Assembly (NCBI GenBank): GCA_913055565.1
Contig: CAJXKP010000005.1
Span: 1-64,000, forward strand
Length of the DNA: 64,000 bases
Reading direction: 5' to 3'
From: an uncultured Ectothiorhodospiraceae bacterium
GTDB lineage: Bacteria > Pseudomonadota > Gammaproteobacteria > Nitrococcales > Nitrococcaceae
Under the pieces are notes generated by a model. It was not told the DNA's origin and ran no database searches. It saw only the letters and a program-made list of their open reading frames with translations. The position numbers were made by a program, and so were the translations under genes. The number at the start of each line of letters is the position of its first letter. Position 1 is the stretch's first letter. Below are positions 1 to 8,606 of this stretch, one piece after another.

Positions 1-1635
1 GGCCTTGAGCGGGGCGGCGGTCAGCGTGACGCCGCGCCCGCGGAGGGCGGCGTTGAGGTCGTTGGTCAGCGCCTCGCGGTCATAATAGGTGGTCGTGCTG
101 TCCAGGCTCTGGCAGGCGGCGACGACGGTCTCTTGGGTGGTCTCATCCAGCTTTTGGATGGCCTTTTCCTCGCGAACGCGCGGGATGCGCTCGTCGTCGG
201 CGCGGAAGTTCAGGCGCAGCGGGCGCTCGACGGTGATGCGCCGGTAGCCGAAGGTCTCGGTGGGGAAGATCTTGCTCTCGTCGGTCTCGGCGAACTGGCC
301 GTAGAGACGGACGATGTCGTCGATGTTGGCGTCGTCGATGTACTGGCGCTTGGAGCCCAGCGATTTGCGCATCTTCTGGTAGCGCTCGGTGGCGTCGATG
401 AGCTGGGCTTGGTTGCGGCGGCTGTCGGGCTTGTCGCTGGACAGGATCCAGATGTAGGTGGCGATGCCGGTGTTGTAGAACATGTCCGTGGGCAAGGCGA
501 TGATGGCCTCCACCAGGTCCTGTTCCAGCAGGTAGCGCCGGATCTCGGATTCGCCGCTGCCGGCGCCGCCGGTGAACAGCGGCGAGCCGTTGAGGATGAT
601 GCCGATGCGCGAGCCGCCCTGCCCCGCGCGGCGCATCTTGGCCACCAGGTGCATGAGGAACAGCATGGCGCCGTCGTTGACCCGCGGCAGGCCCGGACCG
701 AAGCGCCCGGCATAGCCCAGCTGGCGGTGCTCGTCGCTGACCTGCTTTTGGACCTTTTTCCAGTCCACGCCGAAGGGCGGATTGGCCAGCATGTAATCAA
801 ACGCCTGGTTGCCCACCAGGTCGTCGGCCAGGGTGTTGCCCAGGTGGATGTTTTTGACCTCCTGGCCCTTGATGAGCATGTCCGCCTTGCAGATGGCGTA
901 GGACTCCGGGTTGAGCTCCTGGCCGTGCAGGGAGGTGGTGACGTCCTCGCTGTAGCGCTGGATGGTGGCATCGCTCTCGGAGAGGAAGCCGCCGGTGCCG
1001 CAGGCCGGGTCGTAGATGGTGACGATCTTATGCGGCGCGAGCTTGTGCTCCTGGTTGGTGAGCACGAGGGTGCTGGTGAGATGCACCACGTCCCTAGGTG
1101 TGAAGTGCTCACCAGCCGTTTCGTTGGAGCTCTCGGCGAACTTGCGGATGAGCTCCTCGAAGATGGCGCCCATGCCGTAGTTGGAGACGCGCTCCGGGCT
1201 TAAGTCGATGGAGGCGAAGCGCTGGACCACCTGGTAGAGCAGGTTGCTGGCGTTGAGCTGGTCGATGAAGTCCTCGAAGTTGAAGTACTCGAAGATCTCG
1301 GCGGCATCGACGCTAAAGGCCTGGATGTAGCTCTTGAGGTCCTCGGCCGTCTGGGTCTCCGAGAGGCTCGCCAGCGTTAGCCCCGAGCTGTTGTAGAAGG
1401 GCTGGGCCGCGGCCTGGCGCAGCAGCTTGGCGCGCACGCCAGCGGGTTTGTCCCGGTGCTCGCGCGCGGCATCGAGGACGTCTCCCTTACTGGGCTCGAG
1501 CACGCATTCGAGGCGCCGCAGCAGCGTGAACGGCAGAATGACCCGGCCGTACTGCGATTGCTTGAGATCGCCGCGCAGCAGATCGGCCACGTTCCAGATG
1601 AACATGGCGGTCTGGGAATGGTTCTCGGTGTTCAA
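1..1635 (-). CDS. hsdM: Type I restriction-modification DNA methyltransferase subunit, 3' end cut by window
   Basis: Modification subunit of a type I restriction system; N6-adenine methylation using S-adenosylmethionine, acting in complex with HsdS and HsdR. The 545 visible residues carry the N-terminal HsdM helical domain ([20 protein letters not shown]), the SAM-binding motif DPACGTGG at residues 209-216 and the catalytic NPPF at 285-288. The reading frame is open to base 1, so the C-terminus and any hsdS/hsdR lie to the left of the window. I chose the TTG at 1635 because family members begin with this ENH...FIW segment and GGGAG lies about eight bases upstream; the alternative ATG at 1605 would remove it. 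This is the only accessory-type gene in the window. Confidence 0.9.
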   Translation of the reverse strand, partial: MNTENHSQTAMFIWNVADLLRGDLKQSQYGRVILPFTLLRRLECVLEPSKGDVLDAAREHRDKPAGVRAKLLRQAAAQPFYNSSGLTLASLSETQTAEDLKSYIQAFSVDAAEIFEYFNFEDFIDQLNASNLLYQVVQRFASIDLSPERVSNYGMGAIFEELIRKFAESSNETAGEHFTPRDVVHLTSTLVLTNQEHKLAPHKIVTIYDPACGTGGFLSESDATIQRYSEDVTTSLHGQELNPESYAICKADMLIKGQEVKNIHLGNTLADDLVGNQAFDYMLANPPFGVDWKKVQKQVSDEHRQLGYAGRFGPGLPRVNDGAMLFLMHLVAKMRRAGQGGSRIGIILNGSPLFTGGAGSGESEIRRYLLEQDLVEAIIALPTDMFYNTGIATYIWILSSDKPDSRRNQAQLIDATERYQKMRKSLGSKRQYIDDANIDDIVRLYGQFAETDESKIFPTETFGYRRITVERPLRLNFRADDERIPRVREEKAIQKLDETTQETVVAACQSLDSTTTYYDREALTNDLNAALRGRGVTLTAAPLKA

Positions 1636-2226
1636 GCGTCGGCTCCCGTCAGCATCGCGCCATGACTCGCGTGGCCACGATCATACATAGCGCCGCCCGC
1701 TCTGGCAGGGGTTGCGCGAGCTCCATCCGTTGCTACAGCACGAGCCAATCAGGCCCCGCCCGAGCCCCTGCCGCGCGCCCTCTTTCCACAGCGACACTGA
1801 ATGCAGCTGTGGACAACTGAGCTAGTCCATTCATCGGCGGGTCAAAATCGCCACGGCGTAGGGATTGATCGGCGGCGGGTCGCTTAACGTCGCCGAATCG
1901 AACGCCACGGCCTGCGACGGGCGCGCATCGAAACGCGCCTAAGGGGAACTTCTAGCGCCCATACCGCCAGCCGGACGGTGCCGCGTGCGGGTATGTGCTT
2001 CGGTCACGCCCCCGCAGCGTGAGTCCAGCATCGACCTGCCGGGGCTAATCGTTCGCCCGATCAGGTGGCGGCCAGTTCGCCGCCTACCCTGGTCAATGAG
2101 TGCTTGAGGCGATCCGTGCGGGATCGTTTGCGATGTGTTCGGCTCGCTGGACAGGGTCCGGCCGGTTCTGCTCCACTCTCCGCACTGGCGTACGCGCCGG
2201 CCCTAAAAGAGATAAGGAGGAAGGTC
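1636..2226. other. Intergenic region between hsdM and the HU gene
   Basis: About 590 bases separating divergent genes. I see no tRNA, terminator with a T-tract or convincing promoter. On the minus strand, bases 1938-1831 form a stop-to-stop frame of 35 codons with coding-like composition, ending NPYAVAILTRR, but with no credible start codon; it may be a gene remnant. The frame upstream of the HU gene is also open from 2065 but has no homology-like content that I recognise. Confidence 0.5.
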
Positions 2227-2514
2227 ATGAACCCTGTTATGAACAAGGCCCAACTAATCGATGCGGTGCGTGATCGATGCGACGATATGTCGCGTAAGGA
2301 GGTTACTGAGGTCGTCGACGCGTTCATCAATACGGTCGAGGAGACGGTGGCCGATGGCACCGACGTCAACCTAACCGGGTTCGGGCGATTTACGCATATA
2401 GAGCGGGCGGCTCGATCGGGGCGCAATCCGCAGACGGGCGAGAGCATCCGCATTCCGGCGAGCCGACAGCCCAGTTTTAAACCGGGCAAGGCCTTCAAGG
2501 ACAGCCTTAACTGA
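2227..2514 (+). CDS. HU family DNA-binding protein
   Basis: Small basic nucleoid protein of the HU/IHF family that binds and bends DNA as a dimer. The 95-residue product has the family layout: N-terminal helices (MNKAQLIDAVRDR), the beta-arm entry VNLTGFGRFTHIERAARSGR, the NPQTGESIRIPASRQPSFKPG arm containing the conserved RNP-type proline region, and a closing helix. Length matches the family (about 90-95). The ATG at 2227 has a near-perfect AAGGAGG at 2214-2220, six bases upstream; the internal ATG at 2239 is a weaker choice. The sequence does not say whether it is a true HU subunit or a paralogue, so no symbol is given. Transcribed alone, ahead of pilB. Confidence 0.9.
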   Translation: MNPVMNKAQLIDAVRDRCDDMSRKEVTEVVDAFINTVEETVADGTDVNLTGFGRFTHIERAARSGRNPQTGESIRIPASRQPSFKPGKAFKDSLN

Positions 2515-2847
2515 GAGCTATCCGGCGGGGTCGCAGCCGCGGCGGTACCGTGCGAGGCGCAACCCAGGGATGACGGTAGCGCGCCTCGGCCGCCCGGCTC
2601 GACGATAACCAAAAGCAACCAACGCGAGCCCGCTCGACTGGCTTTAGACGCGGTTAGCAGGGTGCCAGGCCCCCGGTATATGGTGGCGAATATCTGAAAA
2701 TGTGAGTCTGGCCCTGTTGCTGTGTGCCGTGAGCAGTTACAAAACCTTAATGCATGCCTTATGGTCAGGCCGTGAGCTGGTATCGGCGAACGCCGGCGCC
2801 CGCCCTCCAGGTAGGGCGGCGAGTAACCCTTGAAGCAGCAGGTGTAG
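2515..2847. other. Intergenic region with two tandem hairpins ahead of pilB
   Basis: About 330 bases without a gene. Two adjacent perfect dyads lie 28-64 bases before pilB: CGGCG-AA-CGCCG at 2784-2795, and a 7-bp stem at 2800-2806/2813-2819 with loop CCAGGT. Neither is followed by a T-tract on the + strand, so they are not classical terminators; they may be structure in the pilB leader. No pilin gene is present. Confidence 0.4.
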
Positions 2848-4572
2848 ATGGCGATGGCAACGGCTAATCCCTCAGCCCGATTGGGCGGCCTTGCGGGCCG
2901 CCTGGTGCGCGACGGCTTACTCACCCAAGAGCAGGCCAGCGAGGCGCTCGAGAAGGCCAAGACCGAGGGTAAGCCACTGGTCGCCTACGTGGTCGAGCAC
3001 AAGATGGTAACGGCGGTGGAGCTCGCCCACTCGGCGGCGGACGAGTTCGGTGTACCCGTTTTCGACCTCGACGCGGTTGACGCGACCCAGCTGCCGACAT
3101 CGCTAGTCAATGACGATCTGATTCGACAGCACCGAGCCCTGCCCATTCGCCAGCGCGGCAAACGGCTCTACGTCGCCGTGTCCGACCCGACCAACCTCAA
3201 GGCCCTGGATGAGATTAAGTTCAATACGGGCCTGACCACCGATCCGGTGCTCGTTGAGGACGACAAGCTGGGACGTGCCGTTGAGGCGTCCTTGGAAGCC
3301 GGTGGACCCGGCCTCGGGGAACTCGACGAAGACCTCGGCAACGTCGATATTAGCGCCGCTGACGAGGATACCGGCGAGGATGACGCCGCAAGCGCGGCGG
3401 CCGATAGCGAGGATGCCCCGGTCGTTCGATTCATTAACAAAGTCCTACTGGACGCCATCAATCGCGGGGCCTCGGATATCCACTTCGAGCCCTACGAGAC
3501 GATGTATCGCATCCGGTTTCGTCAGGACGGGGTGCTGCGGGAGATCTCGCAGCCACCCAATAAGCTGGCGCCGCGGCTGTCGGCCCGTCTCAAGGTCATG
3601 GCCCGGCTGGATATCGCGGAGCGCCGCGTCCCCCAGGACGGCCGCATCAAGATGAACATCTCCAAGCGGCGTGCCATCGAGTTTCGTGTCAGCACCTGCC
3701 CGACGATGTTCGGCGAGAAGATCGTGCTGCGTATCCTCGACCCAGCGGCGGCGCAGATGGGTATCGACCAGCTCGGCTACGAGCCGGAGCAGCAAGAGCG
3801 GTTCATGGAGTGCATCCACCGGCCGTACGGCATGGTGCTGGTAACAGGGCCGACGGGCTCGGGTAAGTCCGTGTCGCTGTATACGGCCCTCAACATCCTC
3901 AACAGTGATGACCGCAACATCTCAACGGTCGAGGACCCGGTCGAGATCAATATCACGGGCATCAACCAGGTGCACGTCAACCCAAAGGCGGGCATGACCT
4001 TCCCGGGCGCCCTGCGCGCCTTCCTCCGCCAGGACCCCGACGTCATCATGGTCGGCGAGATTCGCGATCTCGAGACCGCCGAGATCTCCATTAAGGCCGC
4101 GCAGACCGGCCACCTGGTGCTGTCCACCCTGCATACCAACGACGCGCCACAGACGCTGACGCGACTCATGAATATGGGGGTGCCCGGCTACAACATCGCG
4201 TCGTCGGTGAGTCTGATCATCGCCCAGCGCCTGGCGCGCCGTCTGTGCAAGGAATGCAAGAAACCCGTCGAGATCCCGCGCGAGGAGCTCATCAAGGAGG
4301 GTTTCCACGAGGACGAGCTCGCTGACCTAACGGTCTACGAGCCGCAAGGCTGCGATCAGTGTAACGGGGGCTATAAGGGGCGAGTAGGCATCTATCAGGT
4401 GATGCCGGTAACCGATGCCATCAGCCGCATAATCATGGAAGGCGGTAACGCCACCGATATCGCCGATCAGGCGCAGCGCGAGGGCATCAATGATCTTCGC
4501 ACGTCCGGGCTGGACAAGGTCCGCGAGGGGGTGACCGGTCTAGCCGAGATCAACCGTGTGACCGTCGACTAA
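2848..4572 (+). CDS. pilB: Type IV pilus assembly ATPase
   Basis: Cytoplasmic hexameric ATPase that powers pilus extension with PilC. The 574 residues show an N-terminal MshEN-type domain (about 10-150), an acidic linker (about 160-185), then the GspE core with Walker A VTGPTGSGKS at 332-341 and the Walker B segment DPDVIMVGE at 396-404, followed by the HLVLSTLHTNDA His-box. A zinc tetracysteine follows (LCKECKK and later CDQC), typical of PilB/GspE rather than the retraction ATPase PilT. Length fits PilB (about 565). First of pilB-pilC-pilD; the start could also be the ATG two codons later, as no strong ribosome site distinguishes them. Confidence 0.97.
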   Translation: MAMATANPSARLGGLAGRLVRDGLLTQEQASEALEKAKTEGKPLVAYVVEHKMVTAVELAHSAADEFGVPVFDLDAVDATQLPTSLVNDDLIRQHRALPIRQRGKRLYVAVSDPTNLKALDEIKFNTGLTTDPVLVEDDKLGRAVEASLEAGGPGLGELDEDLGNVDISAADEDTGEDDAASAAADSEDAPVVRFINKVLLDAINRGASDIHFEPYETMYRIRFRQDGVLREISQPPNKLAPRLSARLKVMARLDIAERRVPQDGRIKMNISKRRAIEFRVSTCPTMFGEKIVLRILDPAAAQMGIDQLGYEPEQQERFMECIHRPYGMVLVTGPTGSGKSVSLYTALNILNSDDRNISTVEDPVEINITGINQVHVNPKAGMTFPGALRAFLRQDPDVIMVGEIRDLETAEISIKAAQTGHLVLSTLHTNDAPQTLTRLMNMGVPGYNIASSVSLIIAQRLARRLCKECKKPVEIPREELIKEGFHEDELADLTVYEPQGCDQCNGGYKGRVGIYQVMPVTDAISRIIMEGGNATDIADQAQREGINDLRTSGLDKVREGVTGLAEINRVTVD

Positions 4573-4598
4573 ATAACCAGCAAGAACGGATACGCACT

Positions 4599-5837
4599 AT
4601 GGCCGCCAAGCAAAACAAGCTAAAGACCTTCCACTGGGAGGGAACTGATCAGAACGGGCGCCGGCAGTCGGGGGATATGAAGGCTCAATCCCAGTCGAGC
4701 CTGCGCTCGACGCTTCGCCAGCAAGGCATCGCTGCCCAAAAGATTCGGCCCAAATCCGGGCTGGAGCAGATGATGCAGGGCAGTGGCGGGCGCCGCAAGA
4801 AGATCACGCCGGGCGATATCGCCATGTTCATGCGCCAATTAACGACCATGATGCAGGCCGGCGTCCCGCTCGTTCAGGCGTTCGATATCGTCGGCCGCGG
4901 CCACGACAATCCCAGCATGTCGGAGCTCATCCTCGACATCAAAGGCGATGTGGAAGCCGGCATCGGCCTAGCGGATGCGTTGCGTAAGCACCCCCTCTAC
5001 TTCGATGACTTGATCTGCAACTTGGTCGAGGCGGGCGAGCAGGGCGGTGTGCTCGATACACTGCTCGATAAAATCGCCACCTACAAGGAGAAGACGGAGG
5101 CCATTAAGAAGAAGATCAAGGGGGCACTGTTCTATCCCGTCTTCGTGCTGCTGGCGGCGTTCGGCATTACCGCTTTCCTGCTGATCTTCGTGATCCCCGT
5201 CTTCGAGGAGCTCTTTCAGGGCTTCGGTGCCGATCTACCGGCCTTCACGCAAGCGGTTATCGATCTCTCGGAGTTCGTGCGCGGCACGGGCGGATTGATG
5301 ATCGTGGGTATAATCGCCGCTATCGTTGTGACGTTCACCGCCGGCAAAAAGCGCTCACGGAAGTTCAACTACTTCCTGGACCGCATGATGCTCAAGGTAC
5401 CGGTCTTCGGCGATGTGGTACGGAAATCGGCCATGGCGCGCTTCTCGCGCACCCTGGCGACGATGTTCGCCGCCGGCGTACCGCTGGTCGACGCCCTCGA
5501 CTCCGTGGCCGGAGCGACCGGCAATCGCGTCTACGGCAACGCGGTCCAGGGGATACGCCAGGAGGTCGCCTCCGGTCAGTCGCTAAACCAATCGACCGAA
5601 CAGACCCACCTGTTCCCGCACATGGTCGTGCAGATGATCGCGATCGGCGAGGAGGCGGGCTCGCTGGACACCATGCTGCTCAAGGTCGCCGACTTCTACG
5701 AGGAAGAGGTGGATAACACCATCGGCGCCATATCCAGCCTGCTCCAGCCGATGATCATGATCATCCTCGGTGTCCTGATCGGTGGTTTGGTGATCGCCAT
5801 GTACCTGCCGATCTTTAAGCTTGCCGCGACCATCTAG
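4599..5837 (+). CDS. pilC: Type IV pilus inner-membrane platform protein
   Basis: Polytopic inner-membrane protein on which PilB acts during pilus assembly. The 412 residues contain two GspF/PilC domains (about residues 70-190 and 275-395). The first is marked by FMRQLTTMMQAGVPLVQAF and the second by FSRTLATMFAAGVPLVDAL. Three hydrophobic segments are visible: about 178-200 (FVLLAAFGITAFLLIFVIPV), about 230-248, and the C-terminal IMIILGVLIGGLVIAMYLPI. It starts 26 bases after pilB and is clearly in the same operon. Length is normal for the family. Confidence 0.97.
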   Translation: MAAKQNKLKTFHWEGTDQNGRRQSGDMKAQSQSSLRSTLRQQGIAAQKIRPKSGLEQMMQGSGGRRKKITPGDIAMFMRQLTTMMQAGVPLVQAFDIVGRGHDNPSMSELILDIKGDVEAGIGLADALRKHPLYFDDLICNLVEAGEQGGVLDTLLDKIATYKEKTEAIKKKIKGALFYPVFVLLAAFGITAFLLIFVIPVFEELFQGFGADLPAFTQAVIDLSEFVRGTGGLMIVGIIAAIVVTFTAGKKRSRKFNYFLDRMMLKVPVFGDVVRKSAMARFSRTLATMFAAGVPLVDALDSVAGATGNRVYGNAVQGIRQEVASGQSLNQSTEQTHLFPHMVVQMIAIGEEAGSLDTMLLKVADFYEEEVDNTIGAISSLLQPMIMIILGVLIGGLVIAMYLPIFKLAATI

Positions 5838-5866
5838 CGCTCAAAGGGGAGATAACCATCACGGTC

Positions 5867-6739
5867 TTGCTCGACCACCTAGGCGCAACGCCGGCGCTCT
5901 ACATCAGCGCAACGGGTTTGTTCGGCCTCGTCCTGGGGAGCTTCCTCAACGTCGTGGTCCACCGTTTGCCGCGGCGTATGGAGGCCGAGTGGCGCTCGCA
6001 GTGCGCCGAGCTGTTGGGTGCTGACGAGGCCGGCGAGAGCCCGCAGGCCGATGGCATCGTCTGGCCGCCCTCGGGCTGCCCCCACTGCGGGGAGCGCTTA
6101 CGTGCCGTCGATAACATACCCCTCGTCAGCTACCTACTGCTGCTAGGCCGCTGTCGCGCTTGCGGTGAGCGTATCTCGCCGCGCTACCCGATCATTGAGG
6201 CCACCACAGCGCTGCTTCTGACCGCCGTCGTCTGGCAGGTCGGTTGGACGGCGGCCGCGGCGGCCTACATGGCCTTCACGGCAATACTCATCGCGCTGAC
6301 GGCGATCGACTTGGAGCACATGCTGCTGCCGGACGACCTCACCCTGGCCCTGTTATGGCTCGGCCTGCTAGCAGCGCCGCTGGGTATTGGACCGACGCCG
6401 GTGGACGCGATTTTGGGTGCGGCGGCCGGTTATCTGAGCCTATGGACCGTCTACCAGCTATTCCGATTGCTAACCGGCAAGGAGGGGATGGGCTACGGCG
6501 ACTTCAAGCTCCTGGCCGCACTAGGGGCCTGGCTGGGCTGGCAGCAACTGCCGGTGGTCATCCTCCTATCGGCAGGCGTCGGCTCGATCGTCGGCCTCAG
6601 CCTGATAGCGATTAAGGCCCAGGAGCGTAGCCAGGCGATCCCCTTCGGCCCCTATCTCGCGGCGGCCGGCTGGATCACGCTCCTCTGGGGGGATGCCCTG
6701 GTGGCGGGTTATCTGCAGTTCGCCGGCCTCCAGGGGTGA
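5867..6739 (+). CDS. pilD: Prepilin peptidase / N-methyltransferase
   Basis: Bifunctional inner-membrane aspartyl protease that cleaves the leader of type IV prepilins and methylates the new N-terminus. The N-terminal part carries GLVLGSFLNVVVHRLPRR and two CxxC pairs (CPHC and CRAC), the cytoplasmic zinc domain of PilD enzymes. The two catalytic aspartates are in ITAIDLEH-like LTAIDLEHMLLPDD and GMGYGDFKLLAALGAW, within about eight membrane segments. The start is uncertain: TTG at 5867 lies 15 bases from GGGGAG (5846-5851), whereas an in-frame ATC at 5858 lies six bases from it and would give an N-terminus that aligns better with homologues. The gene ends in a TGATG overlap with coaE. Confidence 0.94.
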   Translation: MLDHLGATPALYISATGLFGLVLGSFLNVVVHRLPRRMEAEWRSQCAELLGADEAGESPQADGIVWPPSGCPHCGERLRAVDNIPLVSYLLLLGRCRACGERISPRYPIIEATTALLLTAVVWQVGWTAAAAAYMAFTAILIALTAIDLEHMLLPDDLTLALLWLGLLAAPLGIGPTPVDAILGAAAGYLSLWTVYQLFRLLTGKEGMGYGDFKLLAALGAWLGWQQLPVVILLSAGVGSIVGLSLIAIKAQERSQAIPFGPYLAAAGWITLLWGDALVAGYLQFAGLQG

Positions 6740-7362
6740 TGGCCCAGATCGGCGACTGGCCCGCCCTAGTCGTTGGCCTGACTGGCGGTATCGCCAGCGG
6801 TAAAAGCCTGGCGGCCCAGCACTTCGCCGATCTGGGCGTCGATGTCATCGATACCGACGTCCTCGCCAGGGAGGTCGTCGCCCCGGGCAGCGAGGGCCTG
6901 GAACGGATTCGAGTCGCCTTTGGTGAGGGCGTCATGGCACCGGACGGCGGGCTCGATCGGGCGGCTATGCGCCAGCGCGTGTTCGGTGACCCCGATGAGC
7001 GACACCGCTTGGAGGCCATCACCCACCCCCTCATCGAGGGCGCGCTGCGATCGCGCCTGCAGCAAGCCCATAGCGCCTACGCCGTGGTCGTCGTGCCGCT
7101 ACTGCTAGAGCGCGGCTGGGATCGGTTCACCCACCGCGTCGCCGTGGTCGATTGCCCGGTGGCTGAGCAACGTCGCCGCCTCACAGAGCGCGACGGGACG
7201 CCCCCCGCCGAGGTTGAGCGCATCCTGGCAAGCCAACTTGGCCGCGACGAACGCAATGCCCAGGCCGACGACGTCCTGATCAACGACGGCTCGCCCGACG
7301 CGTTGCGCGAACAGGTCGAGCGCCTGGATGATCGGTATCGTCGCATCGCCCTCGCTAGCTAA
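6739..7362 (+). CDS. coaE: Dephospho-CoA kinase
   Basis: Last step of coenzyme A synthesis: phosphorylation of the 3'-hydroxyl of dephospho-CoA with ATP. The 207-residue protein has the P-loop VGLTGGIASGKS near residues 13-24, followed by the substrate-binding IDTDVLAREVV segment and the lid region ERDGTPPAEVERILASQ. Length matches CoaE (about 205). The ATG at 6739 overlaps the pilD stop (TGATG), so coupling is likely; the GTG one codon upstream is an alternative. CoaE next to pilD is a common gammaproteobacterial arrangement. Confidence 0.96.
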   Translation: MAQIGDWPALVVGLTGGIASGKSLAAQHFADLGVDVIDTDVLAREVVAPGSEGLERIRVAFGEGVMAPDGGLDRAAMRQRVFGDPDERHRLEAITHPLIEGALRSRLQQAHSAYAVVVVPLLLERGWDRFTHRVAVVDCPVAEQRRRLTERDGTPPAEVERILASQLGRDERNAQADDVLINDGSPDALREQVERLDDRYRRIALAS

Positions 7363-7463
7363 CGCCTAGGCCGATCATGGCGATCAAGCCCCAACTCACA
7401 GCGCTGGGACTTTGGTTTGCTCGGCGGGTGCGCGACAATGCGGACTCGAACACTGGGAGTGTC

Positions 7464-8252
7464 ATGGTCGCGGAAACTAGCTACTCAAACGGCATCGTCT
7501 TCGAGCATCCACTAAACGAGCGCATGCGCACTCTGCTGCGCCTGGAGTTCCTGTTCGGCCAGGGCTGGTACGGGGTCGAGGGCGAGTCGCCGTGGCAAAG
7601 CCGCATCGCCGTCAACACCCTGGTGGATATCGTGGCCCTGCTCTCGCGTGGCGACCTGCGCACCGAGATCCAAAAGGAGCTCGAGCGCATGATCGGTAGC
7701 CTGGAGGCATTGCAGCAACGCGGTGGCGTGGATCTCACCCGCCTGTCCTCGACCCTCGATGATTGCCAGCGCGTCGCCAGCCAGCTTCGCGATGCGCCCC
7801 CAGGGCTGCCTCAGAACATCCGGGACAACGAATTCCTCAACAACATCAGCCAGCGCGCTGGGATCCTCGGGGGTTCCTGCGGCTTCGACATCCCGTCCTA
7901 TCACCGCTGGCTCAATAGGCCGGCTGAGCACCGGCGTCGCGATCTCGAGAACTGGTTCGCGGGCTTTAGTAACCTCCACGAGGCCACGGGCCTGATCCTG
8001 GAGCTCATGCGGGGCAGCGCCGAACCGTCGGACGAGCAGGCCAGCGAGGGCTCGTTTCAGGCCATGCTGGCCCGCGACGTCGCGTATAAGATGGTGCGGG
8101 TGACGCTGCCAGGGGACACGGAGTGGTTCCCGGAGATCAGCGGCAGTCATCACTTCTGCACCATACGATTCATGACGCAGCCCGACCCGTGCCAGCGTCC
8201 CCAACAGACCAAGGAGGACGTGGCATTCCGGCTCGAATGTTGCGCGATGTAG
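7464..8252 (+). CDS. zapD: Cell division protein ZapD (DUF1342)
   Basis: Cytoplasmic FtsZ-binding protein that bundles FtsZ filaments at the Z-ring. Family start pattern is visible (IVFEHPLNERMRTLLRLEFL, with FEHPLNE highly typical), followed by an alpha-helical domain and the C-terminal beta domain (FRLECCAM end resembles ZapD ends). I start at the ATG at 7464, preceded four bases upstream by GGGAG, rather than at the upstream in-frame ATG at 7377, giving 262 residues against 247 in E. coli. Sits between coaE and yacG, its usual partners. Confidence 0.93.
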   Translation: MVAETSYSNGIVFEHPLNERMRTLLRLEFLFGQGWYGVEGESPWQSRIAVNTLVDIVALLSRGDLRTEIQKELERMIGSLEALQQRGGVDLTRLSSTLDDCQRVASQLRDAPPGLPQNIRDNEFLNNISQRAGILGGSCGFDIPSYHRWLNRPAEHRRRDLENWFAGFSNLHEATGLILELMRGSAEPSDEQASEGSFQAMLARDVAYKMVRVTLPGDTEWFPEISGSHHFCTIRFMTQPDPCQRPQQTKEDVAFRLECCAM

Positions 8253-8288
8253 TAATGCTGAGCGCGAGCGAGGGAGGTAGTAGCTGCC

Positions 8289-8492
8289 ATGGCGGATAGC
8301 GTCCCGTGCCCCAACTGCCGACAGCCGGCCCAGTGGTCCGAGAGCAACCCCTACCGGCCCTTCTGCTCGCGGCGATGCAAACTCGTCGATCTGGGCGAGT
8401 GGATCGAGGAGCGCCACAGCATCCCGGGCGAGCCGGACCTCGATGGGGCGGCTGCCAACGATGGCGACCCCGATCAGGACCCGTTCGTCTAG
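8289..8492 (+). CDS. yacG: DNA gyrase inhibitor YacG (zinc-finger)
   Basis: Small zinc protein that in E. coli binds GyrB and inhibits gyrase. The 67 residues hold the four-cysteine motif CPNC ... FCSRRC, then the family signature CKLVDLGEWIEERHSIPGEP and a variable acidic tail. Length is typical (about 65). It lies 36 bases after zapD in the same direction and closes the pilB-to-yacG run. GGAGG is visible around 8273-8277, a plausible ribosome site. Confidence 0.93.
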   Translation: MADSVPCPNCRQPAQWSESNPYRPFCSRRCKLVDLGEWIEERHSIPGEPDLDGAAANDGDPDQDPFV

Positions 8493-8606
8493 GCGAGGCT
8501 GACAGGCCGCTCACCGAGCGCGTTAGGCGCTCATGCCAGCCGCCACGTGGCGCCCGCGCCGCCCGCCGCAACCACGACCCCGCTCGCACCCAGTGGCGCC
8601 CCCGAT

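Noticed and set aside
133-1203. 356-codon + strand frame and a 300-codon minus frame over the first kilobase
   Set aside because: Both are out of frame with hsdM, which shows clear DPACGTGG and NPPF motifs across the same bases.
2065-2226. In-frame N-terminal extension of the HU gene
   Set aside because: Residues are not HU-like and a near-perfect AAGGAGG marks the ATG at 2227.
2700-2730. Possible sigma-54 promoter (TGGCCCTGTTGCT) before pilB
   Set aside because: The GG and GC elements are seven bases apart rather than ten, so the -24/-12 spacing fails.
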